Origin: Saprospiraceae bacterium
GTDB lineage: Bacteria > Bacteroidota > Bacteroidia > Chitinophagales > Saprospiraceae
Length of the DNA: 8,419 bases
Direction of reading: 5' to 3'
Assembly (NCBI GenBank): GCA_023300835.1
Contig: JALZVB010000252.1
Location: 1-8,419, forward strand
Below are positions 1 through 7,011 of this stretch, one piece after another. Position numbers and translations under genes: made by a program. Within the stretch, counting starts at the first letter, position 1. Each line of letters begins with the position of its first letter. The notes under the pieces were generated by a model, which worked only from the letters and a program-made list of their open reading frames with translations, was not told the DNA's origin and ran no database searches.

Positions 1-1037
1 GTCAAGGAACTAAAGAGCAAAACAAATCATATAAACTCATATTTCCAGAAGGTACTCCAGTATCTAGTTTGCACGATAAGATATGGGTAATCTATCAAGA
101 TCTATTTGGCAATTATTGGTTTGGTAGCAATGGGAGTGGTGTTTATTTTTATGATGGAAAAAGTCTATTACTATATGATACAGCTGATGGATTGATAGAT
201 AATACAATAAGGGGAATCCAAGGTGATACAGACGGCAATATTTTTATAGAAACCCCATCAGGTGTATGCAAGTATGATGGAAAAACATTTACAAAATTAG
301 AAGTTGTAGATTCTCCTCTCAATGAATGGAAGAATGAGCCAGATGATTTATGGTTCAATTGTAATGGAAATCCTCAAGATGTGTATCGCTACGACGGAGA
401 TTCACTTTATGAATTAACCCTACCCAGAAAAAATCTTAGAAAAGCATTTGGTTATCATGTAAAGGGTTTATCTTTTGATGGTATGTCAAGTAGTCCTTAT
501 TCTGTTTTTGGAATAGATAAAGATAAGGATGGTAACCTCTGGATAGGTACTGTAGTTGCTGGCGCATTTAGATATGACGGAGATTCATTTTTATGGATTC
601 CTGAGGATGAATTGACTACACTTCCTGACGGTCGGGTTCCTGGTGTCCGATCTATGATCGAAGGCAAAGATGGAAATGTATGGCTAAGTAATTTTATAAG
701 CAGATATGAGATTATAGAAAGTGATTCTACTACAAGTTATATTAAGCATCAAGGTGTTGATATGTCACAGGGATATTTTGATGATAGGCTTCCTTATTTT
801 AATTCTGGCTTGTCTGATGTCGATGGTAATCTATGGATGACGACCTACACGGGAGGTGTATGGAAATATGATGGAGACAAATTAATTAATTTCCCTGTAG
901 AAGATGGTGAAACAGAGGTTCTATTAGTTTCTATTTACCAAGATAAGAATGGTATGTTGTGGCTAGGTTCAGATAACGCTGGCGTTTATCAATTTGATGG
1001 AAAGAAGTTTAATAAGTTTGTTCTAGAGCAAAATTAA
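1..1037 (+). CDS. Reg_prop-type beta-propeller protein, N-terminus cut by window edge
   Basis: The reading frame is open to the left edge (first full codon at base 3), giving 344 visible residues; the true start lies outside the window. The sequence is a run of beta-propeller blades of the two-component-regulator propeller type (Reg_prop). Seven copies of the D-x-x-G-N-x-W-like core are visible, including FGNYWFGS, DGNLWIGT, DGNVWLSN, DGNLWMTT and NGMLWLGS, and six blades end in (Y/F)DG(K/D). Seven blades make a full propeller, so probably only a signal peptide and a short lead-in are missing. The protein ends straight after the last blade. It has no Y_Y_Y domain, membrane segment, histidine kinase or response regulator, so it is not a hybrid two-component sensor. 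By analogy it is probably a secreted or lipid-anchored periplasmic protein. Its ligand or partner is unknown. Confidence 0.85.
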   Translation, partial: QGTKEQNKSYKLIFPEGTPVSSLHDKIWVIYQDLFGNYWFGSNGSGVYFYDGKSLLLYDTADGLIDNTIRGIQGDTDGNIFIETPSGVCKYDGKTFTKLEVVDSPLNEWKNEPDDLWFNCNGNPQDVYRYDGDSLYELTLPRKNLRKAFGYHVKGLSFDGMSSSPYSVFGIDKDKDGNLWIGTVVAGAFRYDGDSFLWIPEDELTTLPDGRVPGVRSMIEGKDGNVWLSNFISRYEIIESDSTTSYIKHQGVDMSQGYFDDRLPYFNSGLSDVDGNLWMTTYTGGVWKYDGDKLINFPVEDGETEVLLVSIYQDKNGMLWLGSDNAGVYQFDGKKFNKFVLEQN

Positions 1038-1210
1038 CTTTATCATGACCGTTACATATATTAGCTTCTGGAGTATTCGATTTTTGGGTTTTAGAATATG
1101 ACAGTAATTAAAAGCTTTTTTTGATGCCATGAAAAGTTAGATTTAATGCAGATAGAATTTATATCCAATAAAATTAATACCTTACGACTCAACTTATATC
1201 ACTTATTATT

Positions 1211-1855
1211 ATGTGGATTTTTACTTTTCTGACTTTAAAGGATTTTAAGATAATTGGGTATGTCTTTCTTTTGGCGTTGGCTTTTTTGGGGATGAAGATG
1301 TTGGCTGCCTTTGAGTTTGAAACACGTAAAAATAGGATTGATTATATAGAAGCCTGGTCATCTGAAGATATGTTAGATGAAAAGAAAGTCATATGGCAGA
1401 GACAAGATAGTTCTGCGGTTACTATGGATAAAAATGGATTTTCGCTGAAGTGGGGCAGTTCTCAAAATTTTCCGTCTACGACACTGAAGTCAATCTTTGA
1501 GTATGACTTCCGAGATGGGTATGTGGAAATACAATTACAAGGTAGCGTAGATGCAAGAGATCGACTAACTATAGAAGTTAATCAAGTAGGAAGCTCAGAA
1601 TCTCATCAAATTGTTGCAGTTGAAAACGCCACATTAAGTTTTCTTCCTGTCAAATATACTTTGTCAAACCATAGCAAGTATACATCACTATCTGATAGTC
1701 TTAATGTAGAACGTAAGTTTGTTTTCAACAAACCCTTTGAGATAACTATTTCAGGAGGAAATACACAGAATAATATAAGCCCGAGTAAATCGAATAGGAT
1801 AAAAGTTGTCTCTGTTAAATGCTATAAAATCAGATCACAGAAACCAATCTTCTAG
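1211..1855 (+). CDS. hypothetical membrane-anchored protein with beta-rich exported domain
   Basis: I do not recognise this 214-residue protein. Residues 13-33 form one hydrophobic segment preceded by lysines (K10, K13) and followed by a basic stretch (R39, K40, R42). It could be a signal anchor or a long signal peptide, so the orientation is uncertain. The remaining ~170 residues are polar, alternate hydrophobic and polar residues as beta strands do (for example DGYVEIQLQG and RLTIEVNQVG), and contain one cysteine near the C-terminus. No catalytic or binding motif is visible. The ATG at 1211 is the chosen start; no Shine-Dalgarno sequence precedes it, as is usual in Bacteroidota. It lies 173 bases after the propeller gene and ends 11 bases before the convergent DUF2461 gene. 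Sustained coding-like composition and length support a real gene, but the function is open. Confidence 0.65.
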   Translation: MWIFTFLTLKDFKIIGYVFLLALAFLGMKMLAAFEFETRKNRIDYIEAWSSEDMLDEKKVIWQRQDSSAVTMDKNGFSLKWGSSQNFPSTTLKSIFEYDFRDGYVEIQLQGSVDARDRLTIEVNQVGSSESHQIVAVENATLSFLPVKYTLSNHSKYTSLSDSLNVERKFVFNKPFEITISGGNTQNNISPSKSNRIKVVSVKCYKIRSQKPIF

Positions 1856-1866
1856 CGAAATTTTGA

Positions 1867-2541
1867 TTATGCATAAAGTGGCACACCATCTAGATCATGT
1901 GTCAAGATTTCAGTCATATAATTAAAGAAAGGTTGTATGGCTTTGTATGTTTTGATGACCTCTTTCATAAAGTTAGGATCCATCGCTTCTTTATCAGAGA
2001 ATGATTTGAACACAAACATTGATTTGAACCTCAGCAAATCTATTGATGGATGGTCTTTATCATAGCCTCTTGGTGCTGTCTTCACTTGGTTACCCATTAA
2101 TTCACCAAAATTAGAAATGAAAGATTTTGACTTTAGAATTTTTCTCAAGGGTTTGTCGTCACTTGCAATTTGTGATCTGATAAGTTTCAGATCTTTAGGC
2201 TCAGGATTGTAGAAACCACCACCTACCATAGAACCTCCGGGAGTCAATTTCAGATAGTAGCCGCCTCTTCTATGAACACCTTCTCTCCCAAGAGACATAC
2301 TGAAGTGGCTTGTATAAGGCGTCTTATCCTTGGAGAATCTAACGTCTCGATAGATTCGAAACAACTTGGTTTTTTCTATGTCATCAAACTTATTTAACTC
2401 AGCCTCTACATTGGCAAGAAATTGCTTCATGTTATCATTAGCCGGGGTAAATTGATCTTTATTGGCATGAAACCACTCTCTGTTGTTGTTAGCCCTTATT
2501 TTCTTAAGGTAGTTAAAAGTTGATTTTTCGACAATAGCCAT
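1867..2541 (-). CDS. DUF2461 domain-containing protein (TIGR02453 family)
   Basis: This 224-residue protein matches the DUF2461/TIGR02453 family along its whole length and has the usual size for it. Visible family motifs are NNNREWFHANKDQF (residues 18-31), the segment FRIYRDVRFSKDKTPYTSHF (61-80), a glycine-rich beta region (92-112), and APRGYDKDHP followed by IDLLRFK (156-173). There is no signal peptide or membrane segment, so it should be cytoplasmic. The biochemical role of the family is not established, and I assign none. The ATG at 2541 fits the family start. A TAnnTTTG element lies only about 15 bases upstream, implying a very short leader. It is transcribed alone, divergently from the ECF sigma gene and convergently with the hypothetical gene on its left, so its neighbours say little about its job. 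Confidence 0.93.
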   Translation of the reverse strand: MAIVEKSTFNYLKKIRANNNREWFHANKDQFTPANDNMKQFLANVEAELNKFDDIEKTKLFRIYRDVRFSKDKTPYTSHFSMSLGREGVHRRGGYYLKLTPGGSMVGGGFYNPEPKDLKLIRSQIASDDKPLRKILKSKSFISNFGELMGNQVKTAPRGYDKDHPSIDLLRFKSMFVFKSFSDKEAMDPNFMKEVIKTYKAIQPFFNYMTEILTHDLDGVPLYA

Positions 2542-2555
2542 GCGTTATTTTTTTA

Positions 2556-2563
2556 CAAAAGTA
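2556..2563 (-). promoter_or_regulatory. candidate -7 element (TACTTTTG) for the DUF2461 gene
   Basis: Read on the minus strand this is TACTTTTG, a full match to the Bacteroidota -7 consensus TAnnTTTG. The nearest -33-like sequence is TTCG (bases 2580-2583), one base off TTTG and 16 bases away, slightly close. Transcription would start about 5-10 bases before the ATG at 2541, so the leader would be very short. The -7 match is exact, but transcription is inferred. Confidence 0.5.
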
Positions 2564-2604
2564 AGATATTGTTGCTAAGCGAATGGATTTGATTTTTTAG
2601 ATGA

Positions 2605-2619
2605 TCAAGGATACCTTGA
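2605..2619. repeat. 15-base inverted repeat (6-base arms, 3-base centre) in the divergent promoter region
   Basis: The sequence TCAAGG-ATA-CCTTGA is a perfect inverted repeat with 6-base arms. It is loosely flanked by a second pair of inverted 6-mers, AATGGA (2582-2587) and TCCATT (2623-2628). It sits between the two candidate -7 elements, about 42 bases from that of the DUF2461 gene and about 73 bases upstream of that of the sigma gene. This could suit an operator for a dimeric regulator. No T-run follows on either strand, so it is not a terminator. The repeat itself is certain; any regulatory role is inference, and a 6-base pair can arise by chance. Confidence 0.4.
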
Positions 2620-2667
2620 GTTTCCATTAAGCAAAATTTGCGACTATCATATATCTACTTAACTAGC

Positions 2668-2699
2668 TTAGTATATAACATATCTATTCTATATCTTTG
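2668..2699 (+). promoter_or_regulatory. candidate promoter of the ECF sigma/FecR/receptor genes
   Basis: TATCTTTG at 2692-2699 matches the Bacteroidota -7 consensus TAnnTTTG exactly. TTAG at 2668-2671, one base off TTTG, lies 20 bases upstream, a normal spacing for a -33 element. Transcription would start near 2705, leaving a leader of roughly 12 bases before the ATG at 2717. A housekeeping-type promoter fits basal expression of a sigma factor gene; extra autoregulation by the ECF factor cannot be judged from one site. Confidence 0.5.
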
Positions 2700-2716
2700 G
2701 GGTTCTATGTAACTAT

Positions 2717-3241
2717 ATGCGATTAATGGCAGATTCTAATAATTCATTGTGTCAAGAAGAAACTTTTACAAAAGTTTTCCACGAGTACTCGCAGACCCTT
2801 TTTAATTACATCTATTACAAGTGTGGAGATAGAGCACAGGCAGAAGACTTGACTCAAGAGGCTTTTCTTAAGCTGTGGAAAAATTGTAAAAACGTATCCT
2901 ACGAGACAGCGAAAGGCTATGTATTCAGGACAGCTAATAACAAGTTACTTAACATTTACAGCCATCAAAAAGTAGTTTTAAATTTTGAAAAAATTAATAG
3001 AATAGATAAAACCAATGAGAGTCCTGAGTTTCTAATGGAGGAAAAGGAACTTCATCAGGCTATAATGAAAGGTATATCTGATTTGCCAGAGAAGCAAAGA
3101 GTGGTTTTTCTCCTGAGTAGAATTGATAAAAAAACATACAGGGAAATAGCTGAAATAATAGGAATAAGTAAGCAAGCTGTAGAGAAAAGAATATACAAGG
3201 CACTCGACACGATGCGACAAATAAGCGTAAATATCAATTAA
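2717..3241 (+). CDS. ECF-type RNA polymerase sigma factor, FecI-like
   Basis: This 174-residue protein has the two-domain plan of an extracytoplasmic-function sigma factor. Region 2 (about residues 17-86) carries the core-binding segment with AEDLTQEAFLKLW (42-54) and the promoter-melting helix around FRTANNKLLN (70-79). Region 4 (about 112-168) begins with the hallmark LPEKQRVVFLL (123-133) and holds the -35-reading helix-turn-helix TYREIAEIIGISKQAVEKR (140-158). It directs RNA polymerase to a small target set, probably including the downstream receptor. Two in-frame ATGs, 2717 and 2726, are possible starts; the second would give MADSNNS and a 171-residue protein. The FecR gene follows after 92 bases and the TonB receptor after that, which points to control by FecR in a cell-surface signalling cascade. 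Confidence 0.95.
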   Translation: MRLMADSNNSLCQEETFTKVFHEYSQTLFNYIYYKCGDRAQAEDLTQEAFLKLWKNCKNVSYETAKGYVFRTANNKLLNIYSHQKVVLNFEKINRIDKTNESPEFLMEEKELHQAIMKGISDLPEKQRVVFLLSRIDKKTYREIAEIIGISKQAVEKRIYKALDTMRQISVNIN

Positions 3242-3307
3242 AAAGTAGGTCTTCTGATAATAGAGTTGTCTTTAGAATGGTAATTATGCAATATCAATAA
3301 GTAAACA

Positions 3308-3337
3308 ATGAATTGGCAAAAAAGAATGGTATCATGA
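3308..3337 (+). other. possible 9-codon leader ORF overlapping the FecR start
   Basis: An ATG at 3308 opens a 9-codon frame encoding MNWQKRMVS. Its TGA (3335-3337) overlaps the preferred FecR ATG (3334) as ATGA. That layout is typical of translational coupling. A frame this short can occur by chance, and no ribosome-binding sequence supports it. Confidence 0.2.
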
Positions 3338-4266
3338 CGAATGATGAATTGTTACATAAATGGGTCAACAATTCCATCACAGAAGGTGAGTTGGAAATCT
3401 TTAGACACAGACCAGAGTACTTAGGTCTCACACAACTGTATAGGAATACACAACTACAAAGTCCAGAACTAGATAAGCAAGCTGTTCTTAAAAAAATATT
3501 ATCGACCCCTAAAAATATAAATACAGAACAGGATGATCATGCCATTCATAAAGATATGAAACTAAAGCCTAATAAGAAGTCTTCATTGTTCTACTGGATT
3601 TCTGCAGGTGTTGCGGCTTGTTTTTTATTGTTTACGGGTTACCAATTTGGCCAATCACTCGGAAGTGATAATGTAGTTTCATATGAGATAGCAGATAATC
3701 AATCTTTGGAAGGTGTTATGCCAGATGAATCAATATTTGTCCTTAGGAATGTTAGTAAATTATCTTATCTGAGTAGTGATTGGGAAAAACATAGAATAAT
3801 TGACCTCGATGGAATTGCAGATTTCTCTGTCAAGAAAGGCTCGAAATTTTCTGTCAATACAGCTAATGGAATTGTGGAAGTATTAGGCACACAGTTTACT
3901 GTGGAATCTAAAGGTGATGTTCTTAAGGTCTACTGTAAAGAAGGAAAAGTCTCTGTGATATTTTTTGAGTCAGATACTAAAATCATATTAACTATGAATG
4001 AAAGTATGGAAGCCCATAAATCAGGTCGCTTCTTGATTTCAAAAAAAGACATCTCTTCGTTTAGAGATGTTACTTTAACTACTGTTATCTCCGCCCTTGA
4101 AAAGCAATTTAAAGTTAATTTTATTACTGAAGGAATTGATTTAAATGAATCATTGTCTTGTAATTTTCAACATAGTAAACTTGATCAAGCTTTAATAACT
4201 ACGTTAACCCCATTAGCAATTAAGTTTGAAGTTTTGCCTAACGGCAATGTAAGATTGTTTAGATAG
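3334..4266 (+). CDS. FecR-family anti-sigma factor
   Basis: From the ATG at 3334 the protein has 310 residues. This start gives MTNDELLHKWVNN, the usual short opening of Bacteroidota FecR proteins. A TTG at 3313 would add seven residues and is less likely. The parts in order are a cytoplasmic sigma-binding region (1-83), one membrane helix (about 84-104, after the basic KPNKKS), a periplasmic FecR domain (about 115-210, with the conserved core VEVLGTQFTV at 181-190), and a C-terminal DUF4974/STN-like domain (about 245-309). In family members, the periplasmic part senses the loaded receptor and the cytoplasmic part holds or activates the partner sigma factor, here encoded just upstream. The receptor gene begins 22 bases after its stop. 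The C-terminal domain resembles the STN domain of that receptor. Confidence 0.93.
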   Translation: MTNDELLHKWVNNSITEGELEIFRHRPEYLGLTQLYRNTQLQSPELDKQAVLKKILSTPKNINTEQDDHAIHKDMKLKPNKKSSLFYWISAGVAACFLLFTGYQFGQSLGSDNVVSYEIADNQSLEGVMPDESIFVLRNVSKLSYLSSDWEKHRIIDLDGIADFSVKKGSKFSVNTANGIVEVLGTQFTVESKGDVLKVYCKEGKVSVIFFESDTKIILTMNESMEAHKSGRFLISKKDISSFRDVTLTTVISALEKQFKVNFITEGIDLNESLSCNFQHSKLDQALITTLTPLAIKFEVLPNGNVRLFR

Positions 4267-4288
4267 TTCTCAATTACCTAATATAGCC

Positions 4289-6913
4289 TTGTTTAAAAAC
4301 ATATCGTTTTTCTTTCTATTTTTTCTGACCTCACTATTTTTATATGGGCAAGATAAAAGCTATAATCTAATTTACGAAAGGGCTAAACTAGAAACTGTTA
4401 TCTCAGATTTAGAAAGGCATAACGAAGTTTATTTTTCTTATAAATCAGATGATGTCGACAACATATATTTCACTTGTAATAAAAAATGTATTGACCTTAC
4501 TTGTGTTCTTAAGACCTTCACAGAAGTTACAGATTTAAACTATGAGCTTGTAGATGGCAAGTTTGTAGTTGTTACAAATGGTAAATCTCAACAAACCATA
4601 ACAGGTATAATTACAGTCGGTGAAACTGGTGAGACTTTACCCTTTGCTACAGTAATGGTGCTAGGAACAGGAGTAGGAACTGTTGCTGATGAGGATGCCA
4701 AATTTCATTTGTCTCATGACTTTAGATCTGGTGATTCTATTCAGATCAACTATATAGGTTACCAATCTATCGAGGTTCCATATCAACAACTGTTATCTAA
4801 TAATTATGGTGCAATTGAGATGAAAACGCCAGAAGTATATGCTCCCTTCTTAGTCATTGAAGATTATATCTTAGATGGAATAGATCTGGAGGAGAATGGA
4901 AGTTCTACTAAGTTGAGTCCTCATTTACTTGGGAGTTTGCCAGGACAAGTAGAACCTAATGTATTGCGATCAGCGCAATTTCTACCAGGGGTATCTGCAC
5001 CTACATCGAGAGCCTCGGACATTTATATTAGAGGAGGGACGCCGGATCAGAATCTTATACTGTGGGAAGATATTCCTATATATCATTCAGCTCATTATTT
5101 TGGAATGGTATCGGCATTCAATCCATTTGCGATAAAGCAGATGAAAGTTTATAGAGGTGGTTTTGGGGCAGAGTACGGTGGAAGAGTTTCAGGCGTAATT
5201 GATTTAGAGGCAGGAACTGGTAATTCATCTAAAAATATAAATGGGGTAGGTCTGAATCTTACACATGGTTATATATACGGGCAACAGAAAGTCGGTAAAG
5301 GATCAGGTGTTGATGTTTCTTATTCACTTAGAAGATCATATAGAGAATTGTGGGAAAGTCCGACAGTAACTCAGTTGACTAGATTTAATCAACAAGGGTT
5401 TCTTATCGGTTCTAAAGAATTGGCAAATTTGCCTCCACATATTATGAGTGATGATGATTTTAGTTTTTTTGACAGCCATGTTAAACTAGCTAAGCAATTC
5501 GGAAAATCTGATAGAGTCGAGTTGTCTGGACTATATGTTGATAATGATTTTTTAGGTCGTATTACAGATGATGCTCGTATGGAATTTCAACTGGATAGTT
5601 TACAACTGAGTAATAGAGGACTGAGCCTTTCTTGGGAACATATGTGGTCACAGAAGGTGTCTTCAGTTGCTAAACTAGTTACTACGAAGTATGAATATGA
5701 TTACAGTTACGATCACGCCAAATCAAATGAAGATACTTCCATCAATAAAGGACAGAAACAGAATGAAATTTCGGATAAACAGTTCTCATATATCTTGAAC
5801 TATGAGCTGCCGCAAGATCAATCGATTGAAGGTGGATACCATTTAATAAATTATAATGTCGCTTATAATGTCAATCAGTTTCGTGGTGAAAACCCAGAAA
5901 TAAACGACAAAAACGACTCAAGTTCTAATTTACATGGCATGTACTTGAGCTATAGGAAACCTTATAATAAAGCAGTCGGTGTAAACATGGGTTTAAGAAT
6001 TAATTATTTAGATATTAATAAAGCCTTTTATGTAGAACCGAGACTGAGTATGACTTGGTCTGCGACCAACAATTTAACCTTTACAGGAAATGTAGGTAGA
6101 CACAGTCAATTTGTAAGTCAGATTACAGAATTTAGAGGAAGTAATTCTGGTTTAAATATTCCACTATGGGTATTATCTGCTGAAGACAAAAGTGTTCCTG
6201 TACAACTGGCGGATGTATATCAGGTAGGTTCTATTTATAAAAAAAGTGGATGGGTATTAGATTTCCAAGCTTATACAAAAAGAACAATGGGTTTGACGTC
6301 ACGGGCTTTTGATCTAGAAGATTTATCTAATAATAGATTTGAAATAGGATCAGTCCATGCTAGAGGAATAGATTTACTTATTAAGAAAAGTATTAATAAT
6401 ATCAGGACTTGGTTAAGTTACTCCTACAGTAAAAGTGAGTTACAATTCCCAAGAATACAAGACAATAGTTTTCCTGTCAACTATGATCAACGGCACATGG
6501 TAAATATATTTTCGCAATATAAATACAATGATTTTGAGTTTGGCGCTGGCCTTCAGATAGCCTCTGGTCTTCCTTATTCTAAGGCTATTGACTATGATTT
6601 ACAGATCGGCCCTAATGGAAACAGAAGCTATACTTTAGAATATGATGGCATCAATAATTACAATCTTCCTATGACACATGAATTGAGTATATCTGCTCAA
6701 TATAAATTCGTACCTAAAAATGATAATTATAATATTTATTTCAATGCTTCAATAACTAACTTATTGAATACAGAAAATATCTTTTTCAGAAGTTCTTTTG
6801 TTGATCTCAATGCACCTCCTTTACCAGGCCCATCTAGACCATTAATGATTCAATCTTCAGATAAATCAAATCTCAGATTAACACCTAATCTGAGTATTAG
6901 AATAGAATGGTAA
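4289..6913 (+). CDS. STN-containing TonB-dependent outer-membrane receptor, FecA-like transducer
   Basis: The 874-residue protein starts with a signal peptide (hydrophobic 5-19, likely cleaved near LYGQ). It continues with an STN domain (about 24-97), a carboxypeptidase-like beta-sandwich (102-170), a linker, a TonB plug (about 210-308) and a 22-strand-type barrel ending in aromatic W874. Plug landmarks are LRSAQFLPGV (226-235), DIYIRGGTPDQN (244-255) and VYRGGFGAEYGGR (287-299). It should take up a ligand across the outer membrane with TonB/ExbBD energy and signal through the STN domain to FecR. It is shorter than typical SusC proteins, and no susD gene follows, so a SusCD glycan importer is unlikely. 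The ligand is unknown; ferric siderophore is only the family default. The frame has no ATG before the signal peptide, so TTG at 4289 is the probable start. Confidence 0.93.
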   Translation: MFKNISFFFLFFLTSLFLYGQDKSYNLIYERAKLETVISDLERHNEVYFSYKSDDVDNIYFTCNKKCIDLTCVLKTFTEVTDLNYELVDGKFVVVTNGKSQQTITGIITVGETGETLPFATVMVLGTGVGTVADEDAKFHLSHDFRSGDSIQINYIGYQSIEVPYQQLLSNNYGAIEMKTPEVYAPFLVIEDYILDGIDLEENGSSTKLSPHLLGSLPGQVEPNVLRSAQFLPGVSAPTSRASDIYIRGGTPDQNLILWEDIPIYHSAHYFGMVSAFNPFAIKQMKVYRGGFGAEYGGRVSGVIDLEAGTGNSSKNINGVGLNLTHGYIYGQQKVGKGSGVDVSYSLRRSYRELWESPTVTQLTRFNQQGFLIGSKELANLPPHIMSDDDFSFFDSHVKLAKQFGKSDRVELSGLYVDNDFLGRITDDARMEFQLDSLQLSNRGLSLSWEHMWSQKVSSVAKLVTTKYEYDYSYDHAKSNEDTSINKGQKQNEISDKQFSYILNYELPQDQSIEGGYHLINYNVAYNVNQFRGENPEINDKNDSSSNLHGMYLSYRKPYNKAVGVNMGLRINYLDINKAFYVEPRLSMTWSATNNLTFTGNVGRHSQFVSQITEFRGSNSGLNIPLWVLSAEDKSVPVQLADVYQVGSIYKKSGWVLDFQAYTKRTMGLTSRAFDLEDLSNNRFEIGSVHARGIDLLIKKSINNIRTWLSYSYSKSELQFPRIQDNSFPVNYDQRHMVNIFSQYKYNDFEFGAGLQIASGLPYSKAIDYDLQIGPNGNRSYTLEYDGINNYNLPMTHELSISAQYKFVPKNDNYNIYFNASITNLLNTENIFFRSSFVDLNAPPLPGPSRPLMIQSSDKSNLRLTPNLSIRIEW

Positions 6914-7011
6914 ATTCCTTTCTTTTACAAAGAGCAAGCATTGATGACTTGTAAGACACTGCACCTACAATCAATCGATAAATTCAAAAAAAACAGGTGT
7001 CAATTTCTTTA

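Noticed and set aside
149..358. Minus-strand frame of 69 codons
   Set aside because: It is antisense to the propeller repeats and explained by them.
1..1037. Propeller gene considered as part of a hybrid two-component sensor
   Set aside because: The frame ends directly after the last blade, without Y_Y_Y, membrane, kinase or receiver segments, and the next gene does not supply them.
1110..1122. AAAAGCTTTT palindrome running into T residues after the propeller gene, considered as a terminator
   Set aside because: The palindrome has no loop and only two GC pairs' worth of strength, so it cannot form a useful terminator hairpin.
1120..1145. TTTG and TAGATTTA considered as a promoter for the gene at 1211
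   Set aside because: The -7 element has one mismatch and the spacing of 14 bases is too short for a Bacteroidota promoter.
2707..2712. ATG directly followed by TAA just upstream of the sigma factor start
   Set aside because: A start-stop pair could affect initiation, but a six-base match in AT-rich DNA is expected by chance and nothing else supports it.
3032..3237. Two minus-strand frames of about 60 codons
   Set aside because: Both lie inside the sigma factor gene on the opposite strand and are shadows of it.
4289..6913. Receptor considered as a SusC glycan importer
   Set aside because: It is shorter than typical SusC proteins and no SusD-like gene follows it; an STN domain next to FecR and sigma genes fits a FecA-like transducer better.
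6955..7001. GACAC (6955-6959) and GTGTC (6997-7001) as a terminator stem
   Set aside because: The arms are only five bases long with a 37-base loop and no following T-run.
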